Assembly (NCBI GenBank): GCA_023457355.1 | Contig: JAEWLW010000046.1 | Coordinates: 16,993-80,992 of the forward strand | Length of the DNA: 64,000 bases | Source: Bacillota bacterium | GTDB lineage: Bacteria; Bacillota; Clostridia; Oscillospirales; Ruminococcaceae | Direction of reading: 5' to 3' | Shown: positions 1-7,580 of the stretch, piece by piece | Numbering within the stretch: position 1 is the stretch's first letter | How the letters are laid out: each line of letters starts with the position of its first letter | Notes under the pieces: model-generated | Seen by the model: only the letters and a program-made list of their open reading frames with translations | What the model was told of the DNA's origin: nothing | The model's database searches: none | Translations under genes and position numbers: made by a program

Positions 1-464
1 CATCCGCGCAGCCGGGCGGGAACACCCATAACAAGTGCATGGTTGGGCACATCTTTTGTTACAACCGCACCGGCGCCGATCATCGCATAACTGCCCACCG
101 TTATACCGGCTATAATAATGCATCCTGCGCCGAGCGAAGCGCCGCGTTTAATCAGGGTTTTCTCATATTCACCAGACTGTTTGGGGAATTGGCAGCGCGG
201 AAAGAGCACATTTGTGAATGTCATGTTTGGGCCGCAGAAAACATCATCTTCGAGCGTTACCCCTTTAAAAACCGAAACATTGTTTTGCAGACGAACCCTG
301 TCACCCAGAACAGCGCCGGGCGCGATATATGCATTCTGGCCTAAGGAACAGGCTGCGCCAATTTTTGCACCGCTGCGGACAACAGCATGGTGCCAAATTT
401 GTGTTCCGTCTCCAATCTCGGCATGTTCTTCAACACAGGCAGTTGCGTGAAGCGTATAAGCCAT
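1..464 (-). CDS. Sugar N-acetyltransferase, left-handed beta-helix (WbpD/WlbB-like), 3' end outside window
   Basis: Read leftwards from an ATG at 464, preceded by GGGGAGG at 474-480, the frame stays open to the window edge (about 154 residues). The protein is built of hexapeptide repeats and carries patches typical of UDP-2-acetamido-3-amino-glucuronate N-acetyltransferases: IWHHAVV near residue 23, SLGQNAYI, QNNVSVFKGV, DDVFCGPNMTFTNV and KRGASLGAGC. Such enzymes acetylate amino sugars for surface polysaccharides or flagellin glycans. It lies just downstream of fliS but behind a terminator, so it is probably transcribed separately or by readthrough. A role in flagellin glycosylation is inferred from position only. 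The C-terminus is not visible, so the length cannot be judged. Confidence 0.85.
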   Translation of the reverse strand, partial: MAYTLHATACVEEHAEIGDGTQIWHHAVVRSGAKIGAACSLGQNAYIAPGAVLGDRVRLQNNVSVFKGVTLEDDVFCGPNMTFTNVLFPRCQFPKQSGEYEKTLIKRGASLGAGCIIIAGITVGSYAMIGAGAVVTKDVPNHALVMGVPARLRG

Positions 465-573
465 AATTTTAAGCCTCCCCTGGATGTAGTGAGGCAATCC
501 GGGCAACGGCACCTGTCCAAATTGCTTTCATTTTCAATTCTATGGGAAATCCAAGCTGCGATATGACACAAAA

Positions 574-605
574 AAACAGAGCCAACCGTTCGGTTGGCTC
601 TGTTT
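574..605 (-). terminator. Intrinsic terminator after fliS
   Basis: Perfect 14-bp inverted repeat (574-587 and 592-605, loop GUUC/GAAC) ten bases past the fliS stop. On the minus strand it is followed by a run of T (complement of 571-576). It ends the fliD-fliS transcript. Confidence 0.9.
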
Positions 606-614
606 GAAAAAAAT

Positions 615-1034
615 TCAACCTGAAACTGCAAAACGCGTGCTGCCCGACGAAGCGGCGCTGCTTTCCATGCGAGATAACTTGTCGCCCTGAATAAAGACAT
701 CGCGCAGCTCTTCGACCATAGGCACAATTTCCTGAATCATCGAAGCATCCTTTTTAACATTGGCGGCAATCAGCTGACGGTTAAAAAAGTCATATAACGC
801 TGCAAGGTTGTTTGCAACGGGATATTGTCTGTCCAAGGTGACGGTGAGATAGCTTAAGATTTTCTGCGCCTTTTGCAATGCCACATTGGTGGCTGGAATA
901 TCTTTTTCGGATATACCTTTTATTGCGAGGTTCATGTTTAAGATAATCGCTTCATAAAGCTTTGTGAGCATTTCGCCGTGCGTCATCGTCATAACAGACT
1001 GTGACGCGTATTTGTTATAAGTATTGTAAGCCAT
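615..1034 (-). CDS. fliS: Flagellin export chaperone FliS
   Basis: A 139-residue helical protein, the usual length for FliS, starting MAYNTYNKY with the conserved LxxMLYEA-like patch EMLTKLYEAII near residue 22 and the later YDFFNRQLIAAN segment. FliS binds the C-terminal helix of flagellin in the cytoplasm, prevents premature polymerisation and delivers it to FlhA. It is the last gene of the fliD-fliS unit, about 30 bp after fliD. The C-terminal tail (SSAASSGSTRFAVSG) is low-complexity. Flagellin itself is not in this window. Confidence 0.95.
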   Translation of the reverse strand: MAYNTYNKYASQSVMTMTHGEMLTKLYEAIILNMNLAIKGISEKDIPATNVALQKAQKILSYLTVTLDRQYPVANNLAALYDFFNRQLIAANVKKDASMIQEIVPMVEELRDVFIQGDKLSRMESSAASSGSTRFAVSG

Positions 1035-1067
1035 ATTTTATAACCTCTCCCACAGTAACCAGGTTTA

Positions 1068-3788
1068 TCACGATGAGGACATCATGGATGTGAGCCATGA
1101 ACTGGTGCTGTTCATGTTGGAAATCAACTGTTCCATAGAGTTAAACTGTTTCCAGTAACGCTCATACTCATTCTCATATTTATCCTCAAGTCGGTCCAAA
1201 CTGTCTTCAATATCCTGAATCTGTTTGTAAATATTGCTGGAGGTATCGGTTTTCCCCGTGGCTCCGGCAATACGCACCAAGCTGCCTGGGTTGACGGTGC
1301 TGGTTCTGGCCGCATCGCTGATGGCGTTATTGAGCAGTGTTGAAAGGCCTTTGTCTGTGTTGGTGAACAGTTTCATAACCGATTCCGGGTCTTCTGCGAT
1401 CATCGTTTTAAGCTTGCTGGTATCGCCGATGGTCAGGTTATCCTTCGTGCCAAAATAAGAGGTTGTTATGCCGAGGTCATAAAGCGCCATGCCGCCATCG
1501 GGCTTTGTATAGAGTGTTCTTCGCAGGCTTGCCAACACGCTTGTAAGCGTACTGTCATTGCGCAAAAGGCCTTCCTTCGATTTGGTCTCCCACTTTTCTA
1601 TCTGGGATTCGCTCATCTCTTCTTCCTGTGCGGCAGTCAGCGGCGCATAGTCCTTATAGGTTGCGTCTGCGTCGAGCAGCTCATTAATACTGTTTGTCAG
1701 CACGTTATAGTCGTCGATAAATTTTACAACGGTGTCGTAGATTTTGTCGGTGTCCTGGGTGACGGTAATAGTCGAAGCCGTATCGGTTTCAGACAGTAGC
1801 GTAAAACTGATGCCGTCCACCGTAAAGGAGTTGCTGCTCCGCTCAATGTCGACCCCGTTGATGGTGACAACGGCATTGCTGCCGTCTGTGACGGTAAACA
1901 ATGGCTCGGAAGGCTCTGCTTCTATCCCGAGACTGCCTTCTGTTTGTCCAAACAACTTACCGCTTATATCAATGAAGTCCATCGGAATATCGACGCCGCA
2001 GATACGGATATAAGCCTTTGTTTCATTGAACGATGCAACATCGGAACCGGCCGCAGTGTTAATTTGGCTGATCATATCCCCGATGGTTGCACTGCTGTCA
2101 AAGGTCAGCGTTGTCCCGCCGATATTGAAGACAACATCCTCTGCTATGCCTACATCGCCAAGCTTGGTTTCGCCTGTCACCGCGCTGTTAAAACCCAGCG
2201 CCGATAAACTATCGTCATAAATATAGGCCGTAAAGTCCTCGTTTGTGCTCAGGCTGACCGTTGAACCATCTTCAGAGATAACAAAGGCGACATTGGGGTT
2301 TTCCGCATCATCTTGGCCAAACTGCTCAAGAAGGGCTTCATTGATAGCAGAAACGAAACTATCAGCGGAATCATAACTGTTGGGAATGGTCAGAGAAACC
2401 GCGCTGCCATTGACGTTAAGGTTTACCGTTCCGTCGGCAAACAAGAAGTCGCCCTCTGGAATGGCGGCGCTGGTCAATTGCGCTGTCAGCGTTTTACCTG
2501 TCGTGTCGCCGGGGGCAATGCCAAACAACGCCGTCAAGAAATTGCCTTCGCTTTGAGAAATATCAAAACTGTAGTCCTCTCCGCGCGAACCCGAGGCGGT
2601 AGCTTCAATGCTGAATGTGTCGGTCGTGGAGGAATAACTCATCTTTACACCGGCGTCGCTGCCGTTGATGGCATTCATGACGGTGGAAATGGTCTGGTTG
2701 GAAGAAAAGCTGAAATCGACGCCGTTTATTGTGAACTTCTGGCTCTGGCCAACGATGGGTGTGGCAAAATAGTTGTCGGTTAAAGCATAATTTAACGCGA
2801 TTTTATTAGAGACACTCTTTTTTAAACCTAAGGCGGCCATGGTGTCCTCGTCACCGGTGATGGTGATTTTACGGGACATGTTAGAAGCGGTAAAGCTGAT
2901 TTCGCCATCCGTTTCCGAGACCGTTATGCCGCTTCCAAAAGCAGATTGAACGGCCTTGTTTAACTGCTCGGCAATGCCGGTGTCTTCATCCAACGGATTA
3001 TAGGTGATGGATTTGCTTACGCCGTCAATGGTTACCGACAAGGTTGGAAGTACGGCGTTGGTATTAAGAGAAAAAGAAGCGCTGCCCGTTGCGGAAACCT
3101 TGGATCCGCCTATTAATTTAAGCGCAGTATCACTGCCCGTAATTGAAAAATCAGTTGACGCATCGGCAGCTGTCAAAGTAAAGGACCCGTTGACATATTC
3201 AACCGTGGCCAAAGCCGTGCCGCTGTCCGCCAGGGCGGCGTTAAGAATACCCTCGGCTTCCAGACGGCTTTTACCTGCAAGAGCAGCCAGTGAAACTTCA
3301 ACGGTGTCGGCGCCTATTGTAAAAGTGATAACTTCATCGGTAAGCCCCTGACTCAGCGCGTCAAGCTTTTCTGAATCAAGCGTGCCGGCAATAGCGGCAG
3401 AGGCGCGATTATTTGCCGTCTGCTTAAAGTTTGTGGCGAGGCTTTTGACGCTGTTAATTGTCACATTGCCAACAGGGGCGCTGTTCGTAGCTTTCACGCT
3501 ATAACAACTGGATGTCGTCGAGACATTTTTAGATTCGAAAAAAGACTGGGAGAGCAGGTTGGTAGACTGATTGGTGTAACTGAAATAAGTTGATTGAAAT
3601 GTCTGTAAATCGGAAATAACGCTTCGGTACATCTCCTGCTTGTACTCAAGAACAGTCTTTTTCTGGTTTTGAGAGTCAATTTTACTTTGTGTGCCGGAAA
3701 GCATGGATTCGACGATGCTTTCGGTGTCAATACCGGAGGCGAGACCGGCAAGTCCTTTACTTGCGGAGGATAACGAGTTGATGGCCAT
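1068..3788 (-). CDS. fliD: Flagellar hook-associated protein 2 (filament cap), enlarged
   Basis: 906 residues beginning MAINSLSSASKGLAGLASGIDTE, the FliD N-terminal signature (SGIDTESIVESML), followed by the coiled-coil QKKTVLEYKQEMY. The C-terminus has the matching D0 part (DTVVKFIDDYNVLTNSINELL near residue 640 and a helical end YENEYERYWKQFNSMEQLISNM). FliD caps the filament and assists flagellin insertion. Typical Firmicutes FliD has about 450-550 residues; the excess is a serine/threonine-rich region, residues about 100-630, containing several flagellin hook-IN-like repeats (patterns such as TINGVDFSFSS, FNIGGTTLTFD, VTINGVDIERS). A sigma-28-like promoter lies about 80 bp upstream. Confidence 0.95.
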   Translation of the reverse strand: MAINSLSSASKGLAGLASGIDTESIVESMLSGTQSKIDSQNQKKTVLEYKQEMYRSVISDLQTFQSTYFSYTNQSTNLLSQSFFESKNVSTTSSCYSVKATNSAPVGNVTINSVKSLATNFKQTANNRASAAIAGTLDSEKLDALSQGLTDEVITFTIGADTVEVSLAALAGKSRLEAEGILNAALADSGTALATVEYVNGSFTLTAADASTDFSITGSDTALKLIGGSKVSATGSASFSLNTNAVLPTLSVTIDGVSKSITYNPLDEDTGIAEQLNKAVQSAFGSGITVSETDGEISFTASNMSRKITITGDEDTMAALGLKKSVSNKIALNYALTDNYFATPIVGQSQKFTINGVDFSFSSNQTISTVMNAINGSDAGVKMSYSSTTDTFSIEATASGSRGEDYSFDISQSEGNFLTALFGIAPGDTTGKTLTAQLTSAAIPEGDFLFADGTVNLNVNGSAVSLTIPNSYDSADSFVSAINEALLEQFGQDDAENPNVAFVISEDGSTVSLSTNEDFTAYIYDDSLSALGFNSAVTGETKLGDVGIAEDVVFNIGGTTLTFDSSATIGDMISQINTAAGSDVASFNETKAYIRICGVDIPMDFIDISGKLFGQTEGSLGIEAEPSEPLFTVTDGSNAVVTINGVDIERSSNSFTVDGISFTLLSETDTASTITVTQDTDKIYDTVVKFIDDYNVLTNSINELLDADATYKDYAPLTAAQEEEMSESQIEKWETKSKEGLLRNDSTLTSVLASLRRTLYTKPDGGMALYDLGITTSYFGTKDNLTIGDTSKLKTMIAEDPESVMKLFTNTDKGLSTLLNNAISDAARTSTVNPGSLVRIAGATGKTDTSSNIYKQIQDIEDSLDRLEDKYENEYERYWKQFNSMEQLISNMNSTSSWLTSMMSSS

Positions 3789-3863
3789 GGCAGGACGCTC
3801 CTTTCTGAGGTATCCGGAGTTTCTCTTTAAATAAACACACTTTTATATATCGCTACGTTTTAC

Positions 3864-3890
3864 TTATCGGCCGTAAAAGCCAAAAATAAA
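3864..3890 (-). promoter_or_regulatory. Sigma-28-type promoter for fliD
   Basis: The minus strand reads TTTA, 15 bp, then GCCGATAA (complement of 3864-3871), a perfect match to the usual sigma-28 -10 element. The -35 part matches the TAAA consensus poorly. It sits about 75-100 bp upstream of fliD, a classic late-class gene. Confidence 0.7.
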
Positions 3891-3901
3891 GCGGGTACAG
3901 G

Positions 3902-4378
3902 CTAAATTTTTCTGTTTTTTATGCTGATGCTGCGTTCCTGCTGAAGAACGCCGGAACTCGTAAGGTACTTGATGATGCGCGGCGTATTTTTGGTTTGCAC
4001 AATGCGCTCCTTCAGGTGATTGCGCATATCGGACATTCGCAGAAAAGCCTGCTCATTAACCTCGGCGCAGCGCGCGATAACGCCTTTGATTTTCTGTGCC
4101 TCTAAAAAAACCGGCTGCCACTGTAAGGGAACCTCCGAATAGGCGCAGCTGTTGGCTAAGATTGCTTCGGCAGCGGGGGAAACACGCACAGATTTTGCGA
4201 TTTCAGCGATTTGATCGGTCACATTATCTATTTCATTTGCTAAATTAGCCCTTTTTGTGATATAATTAGCCATATCATCAATATCACAGGTTGTTAGAAG
4301 ATTGGTACAATGCTCAAATTCTAAAAACAGATTCAGCTTTTTTTCAAGTAACGAAGTGATTTTTTGCACAGACTGCAT
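3902..4378 (-). CDS. Probable flagellar chaperone (FlgN/FliT-like), helical
   Basis: A mainly alpha-helical protein of 158 residues from an ATG at 4378; AGAGGAG lies nine bases before it. A TTG at 4384 would add two residues but is too close to the ribosome site. The sequence has long heptad-like helices (VQKITSLLEKKLNLFLEFEHCTNLL; ANLANEIDNVTDQIAEIAKSV) and a basic tail. Its place just upstream of fliD and its size suggest an export chaperone for FliD or the hook-associated proteins, but no family motif is decisive. A second FlgN candidate lies at 9145-9639. Confidence 0.6.
   Translation of the reverse strand: MQSVQKITSLLEKKLNLFLEFEHCTNLLTTCDIDDMANYITKRANLANEIDNVTDQIAEIAKSVRVSPAAEAILANSCAYSEVPLQWQPVFLEAQKIKGVIARCAEVNEQAFLRMSDMRNHLKERIVQTKNTPRIIKYLTSSGVLQQERSISIKNRKI
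4237..4266 (+). promoter_or_regulatory. Candidate promoter for the PilZ-like gene, antisense inside the chaperone gene
   Basis: TTGCTA (4237-4242), 18 bp, TATAAT (4261-4266), with TGA directly before the -10 (extended -10). The 57-bp gap between the two divergent genes is too small to hold a full promoter for the plus-strand gene, so this site within the opposite gene is the best candidate. Confidence 0.45.
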
Positions 4379-4435
4379 TTGCAACAGCTCCTCTTTGCAA
4401 TGAATGACGGCGACGAGTGAAAGGAGGGAGCAACC

Positions 4436-5047
4436 ATAAATTCCATTGAGTTTTCAGCGCTTCTGAAATCAGAAGAAAACGAAATACTGGAACCGGGTCA
4501 GGCTTATATATCCCGGGATAACTCCGTGACATTTACCAGTGATTTCGTTCCGCTTATTAAATTGGGCAGTGATGTCACGGTCATCCGTGTGATCGGCGAA
4601 AAAAGGCTGGAACATTTTGTGGGGAAGGTCTATCTCTCTTCCCGAAAGTTGCTCAGAATCGTCAATGTTGAAAGTGCGCTCATCAGCTCAGCATTGGAGA
4701 TGTTTGAGAGCAACGCGGTTTTTCCAACTGAATTTTTGATCGCACCAAAAGCAACAACCCGTTTTAATGTTCAAAAGGCACAGGCTGTAAGCGGGTTTGT
4801 GCGCTATATTTCGCCTCAGACGGTTAAGATTTGCACCATGGAGTTTGTTGACAAGGGTGCGTATTTAATGTTTTCGCTTGAAGAGCCGTCGCTTTTGCTT
4901 GACAAAATGCTTGTTCAAATCAAAGAGCGTATCCTTCTGATGCGCAGCGCCGCGCTGCTGCTGTGCGAAGTAGTCTCACTGAGCATGGACAACGGCGTAG
5001 CCATTGCGGGTTATCTTGAAGAAATGAAAGAAGAACAGGAACAATAA
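4436..5047 (+). CDS. PilZ-like (degenerate) cytoplasmic protein, apparent AUA start
   Basis: The reading frame opens after a TGA at 4418-4420. An excellent ribosome site (AAGGAGGGAG, 4421-4430) lies 8 bp before an in-frame ATA at 4436; no ATG, GTG or TTG follows until GTG at 4526, which has no ribosome site. From ATA the product has 203 residues. Residues about 30-85 (VPLIKLGSDVTVIRV, then FVGKVYLSSRKLLRIVNV) align with the N-terminal module of the PilZ protein at 15545-16228 (LPLVAYNTPVKVISF, then MRGNVYISTTSMLTLVNV). The following half lacks the RxxxR and D/NxSxxG motifs that bind cyclic-di-GMP. It is probably a motility-related PilZ relative that has lost, or never had, nucleotide binding. 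Confidence 0.65.
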   Translation: MNSIEFSALLKSEENEILEPGQAYISRDNSVTFTSDFVPLIKLGSDVTVIRVIGEKRLEHFVGKVYLSSRKLLRIVNVESALISSALEMFESNAVFPTEFLIAPKATTRFNVQKAQAVSGFVRYISPQTVKICTMEFVDKGAYLMFSLEEPSLLLDKMLVQIKERILLMRSAALLLCEVVSLSMDNGVAIAGYLEEMKEEQEQ

Positions 5048-5064
5048 CAAAACTATCAGGCCAG

Positions 5065-5098
5065 GCCGAACGGATTACAGCCCGTTCGGCGGCTTTTT
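5065..5098 (+). terminator. Terminator shared by the PilZ-like gene and csrA
   Basis: Nine-bp perfect stem (5065-5073 with 5082-5090) followed by GGCTTTTTATTTT on the plus strand. The csrA stop codon (5075-5077) lies in the loop, so the same stem also ends the csrA message from the other side, though the U-tract there is weak. Confidence 0.75.
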
Positions 5099-5338
5099 AT
5101 TTTGCAGGCTAATTTGCTTTAAGCTGGCCGCCAGACTGTGAACAGCGTCGTTATCCGCTTTGTGAACGGCGGCGACATTGCTTTTGATCGTTTGCAGCAG
5201 TTCGTCCCGCAGAACATTGAGCGTCAGAGGGGCATCAATACCAATTTTAACCTTATCTCCTGAGATCTCGGTGATTGTAATGTGGATATTATCGCCGATA
5301 TGAAATGTTTGACCGGTTTTTCGGCTTATGACTAGCAT
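5075..5338 (-). CDS. csrA: Carbon storage regulator CsrA
   Basis: 87 residues starting MLVISRKTGQTFHIGDNI, the canonical CsrA opening, with IKIGI-type strand VKIGIDAPLTLNVLRDEL carrying the RNA-contact arginine. CsrA represses flagellin translation by binding GGA motifs near its ribosome site; FliW sequesters it. It is somewhat longer than the usual 60-75 residues, with a hydrophilic C-terminal tail. It overlaps fliW by 7 bp, so the antagonist pair is translationally coupled. The likely target, the flagellin gene, is outside the window. Confidence 0.95.
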   Translation of the reverse strand: MLVISRKTGQTFHIGDNIHITITEISGDKVKIGIDAPLTLNVLRDELLQTIKSNVAAVHKADNDAVHSLAASLKQISLQNKKPPNGL

Positions 5339-5775
5339 ATCAACCCCTCCCCGGTGTTGCTAAGCGGCGTGCGTACAGCGTAATCCTGATCCAAGACCAC
5401 CTGAGCCGCGAGCTTTTTAGCGGGGTTGATGACAAGAGGACTTTTTAAGTTGACGGTGGCACCGCTTGTTTGGGTGGGAATGACCACCAAGCTGCGGAAC
5501 ACGGCGTCATCTTGGGTGTCTAAGCCCAGTTTTACTAAAATACCCGGCGCGACAGTCGGCGCATAAGCGCCAAAGACTGTATGAGGGTCCATAATAATAA
5601 AGCAGACGTCTCGGTCGTCGACCGATTGCAGCCAGCCCAATGCGTCGCCCAGTTCATCGTCATATAAAATAACAAAGCGCTTTTGAGATTCAAACCCTAG
5701 AATCGGGAGTTTAAACGTCAGAATACCGTCCTCAGAAATATCCATTTTTCCAAAATCTCTGGTTTCAATGATCAT
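5332..5775 (-). CDS. fliW: Flagellar assembly factor FliW
   Basis: 147 residues starting MIIETRDFGKMDISEDGILTF. It contains the family's ILGFESQKRFVILYDDE and LGWLQSVDDRDVCFIIMDP patches and the late segment NLKSPLVINPAKKLAAQVVL, all typical of FliW. FliW binds cytoplasmic flagellin or CsrA; when flagellin leaves the cell, FliW is freed to inhibit CsrA, restarting flagellin synthesis. Order DUF6470-fliW-csrA is that of Bacillus subtilis yviE-fliW-csrA. Confidence 0.95.
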   Translation of the reverse strand: MIIETRDFGKMDISEDGILTFKLPILGFESQKRFVILYDDELGDALGWLQSVDDRDVCFIIMDPHTVFGAYAPTVAPGILVKLGLDTQDDAVFRSLVVIPTQTSGATVNLKSPLVINPAKKLAAQVVLDQDYAVRTPLSNTGEGLIC

Positions 5776-5859
5776 GTTTGAACTCCTTTGTTTGAAGGCG
5801 CTTTCAGGAAGCCTGATATTCTAACCTCGTGCGAAAGGCCTGTTATTTTGCCGGAACGG

Positions 5860-6462
5860 TTATACCAGCCTGTTAAAGCCTGGCGTGGTACTTTCCGGCG
5901 CATCGTTAAAACCGCCAAGGTATATAAAATCAATGGAGGGGGGCTGTAAAACTTCCAAATTAAAATCGGCCGGCGTATAACGGCGGATAGCCCGGGCAAC
6001 ATCCCAGTTGATTGTAAAGGAAGCGGGCGTAAATTTTATACTGACTTCGCCGGGCTTATAAGAAAAGGAAATCGGCTTGGCAGATTGAACCACCAACGAC
6101 GTTTCGGGTGGCTGCAAAAATTTGCCGCCATAAACTTGCGCAGGCGTAACACCCTTGTCTATTTCAGCCATCTGATCAGCTATTCGGCCGTAGTTGGCTG
6201 TGGCTTTAAGCGCGGCCTGCCGTCCCTTTTCCGCAGCGTCTTGCAACAGGTCACCAAGCTTTTGCAGTCCGATGCTGTCAAAAAAAGCAGTGCTGTCCTG
6301 CCGGAGCTGCGGGGGCTCCGTGTGAATAGACAGCGTGCTTGGAGATTGCCGCATATCTTGCTTCGCAAGGTTTTGTTCGGAGCTGAGCGTCGCGTTTTTG
6401 ACGCGGTATTCATACCGAAAGTTGCTGATGTTATATTGCAAGAGATTGGAGATATTACGCAT
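5860..6462 (-). CDS. DUF6470 family protein (YviE-like)
   Basis: 200 residues, located exactly where B. subtilis has yviE, between flgL and fliW. It has the family pattern of an early LSIHTEPPQLRQDST-like segment, a helical middle (FFDSIGLQKLGDLL to IADQMAEIDKG) and a beta-rich end with FSYKPGEVSIKF and INWDVARAIRRYTPADF. The function of the family is not established; conservation of position suggests a late flagellar or filament role. Start ATG is preceded by AAAGGCGG. Confidence 0.75.
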   Translation of the reverse strand: MRNISNLLQYNISNFRYEYRVKNATLSSEQNLAKQDMRQSPSTLSIHTEPPQLRQDSTAFFDSIGLQKLGDLLQDAAEKGRQAALKATANYGRIADQMAEIDKGVTPAQVYGGKFLQPPETSLVVQSAKPISFSYKPGEVSIKFTPASFTINWDVARAIRRYTPADFNLEVLQPPSIDFIYLGGFNDAPESTTPGFNRLV

Positions 6463-6505
6463 AAAAACAACCGCCTTTTAAAAGGCTTGTGCAGCCTGCC
6501 TGAGG

Positions 6506-7555
6506 TTATAGAAAATCAAAAATAGATTTTGGCAGTATATTGCTGCCAAGCTGCAGTGTTACTGTCCAAGCCATTTCAAATTCTTTGTTGTACATAATTT
6601 CTTCGGCAAGGTCAACGCCTTCAACGCTGCTTTGCAACTCTTGAAGTGACACGCGGTCGCTTTCAAGCTGGGCGGAAACATTTTCAACAAAGCTGACACT
6701 GTTCCCGATGTCGGCAAGAGCGATCAACATATTATCATGCGATGTAGATAAAGTAGAAAGCTCCGTCTTCAGTGCCGAAGTATTCCCGGAGCTGAGGTGG
6801 TCTGCAATGTTGCTGAACAGGCTGTAAAAATTATTGGGTACGCCGCTTGCATCAACGCCATAGCCGAAAACATCCAAGCCGGAGAGAGATGACTTCACAG
6901 CGGTGCGGGTATCCAGCTGGAACGAGCCGCTGCTGCCGGATACCGACAACCCCAGTCCAATATCAAGATAATTGACGCCGTTATACTCAATTTCGGTGGT
7001 CGTGCCGTCACCATTGTCAACAGCAGCCTTGCCGCTTGAATCGGTTACAAGCTGATCAATGGGCGTGGTGTTGCCGTTATAATACAATAATCCGTCGCTG
7101 CCAACCTTAAACGGCGCGGAACGATCGGCATTGCCGGCTGAACAGAACAGATAATCATTGCCGTATTTGCTGTTTGCAATGCTCAGGGTCTGGTCACGAA
7201 GATTATTGACCTCGTTGGCGAGAATCTGCCGGTCCTGGTTGCTCATCGTGTCGTTTATACCCCGATTCACCAGATCGGTCATGCGCTGGTAGACAGCGCT
7301 GATTGAACGAAGGTTTGAATCAGCCGTATCCAGCCGGCTGGCTAAGGAATCGGCGCTTGAGATGTTGCGTTCATTATCATTGAGCATCTTGCGCACACGC
7401 AGCGCGCGCGCGGCGCCGGTGATATTTTCAGAAGGTTTGCTAAAAGAGCGCTGTGTGCTGAGTTTTTGGTTAGAACTTGTTAAATTGCTCAGGTTTGAAC
7501 GCATTCCTTTTAAATAGTTGCGTACCGTAATATTGTTTGTGATACGAGTGCCCAT
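6506..7555 (-). CDS. flgL: Flagellar hook-associated protein 3 (hook-filament junction)
   Basis: 349 residues from ATG at 7555, five bases after GGGAGGG; an in-frame GTG six bases upstream is inside the ribosome site. The N-terminus (MGTRITNNITVRNYLKGM, then QKLSTQRSFSKPSENITGAARALRV) is the flagellin-fold D0/D1 helix, and the C-terminus has the matching EEIMYNKEFEMAWTVTLQLGSNIL helix. FlgL forms the ring between FlgK and flagellin and is secreted without a signal peptide. Confidence 0.95.
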   Translation of the reverse strand: MGTRITNNITVRNYLKGMRSNLSNLTSSNQKLSTQRSFSKPSENITGAARALRVRKMLNDNERNISSADSLASRLDTADSNLRSISAVYQRMTDLVNRGINDTMSNQDRQILANEVNNLRDQTLSIANSKYGNDYLFCSAGNADRSAPFKVGSDGLLYYNGNTTPIDQLVTDSSGKAAVDNGDGTTTEIEYNGVNYLDIGLGLSVSGSSGSFQLDTRTAVKSSLSGLDVFGYGVDASGVPNNFYSLFSNIADHLSSGNTSALKTELSTLSTSHDNMLIALADIGNSVSFVENVSAQLESDRVSLQELQSSVEGVDLAEEIMYNKEFEMAWTVTLQLGSNILPKSIFDFL

Positions 7556-7580
7556 GAACACCCTCCCTTTGCTTTAAAAA

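Noticed and set aside
4526..5047. GTG at 4526 as start of the PilZ-like gene
   Set aside because: No ribosome site precedes it, while a near-perfect one stands 8 bp ahead of the in-frame ATA at 4436, and the extra 30 residues look coding.
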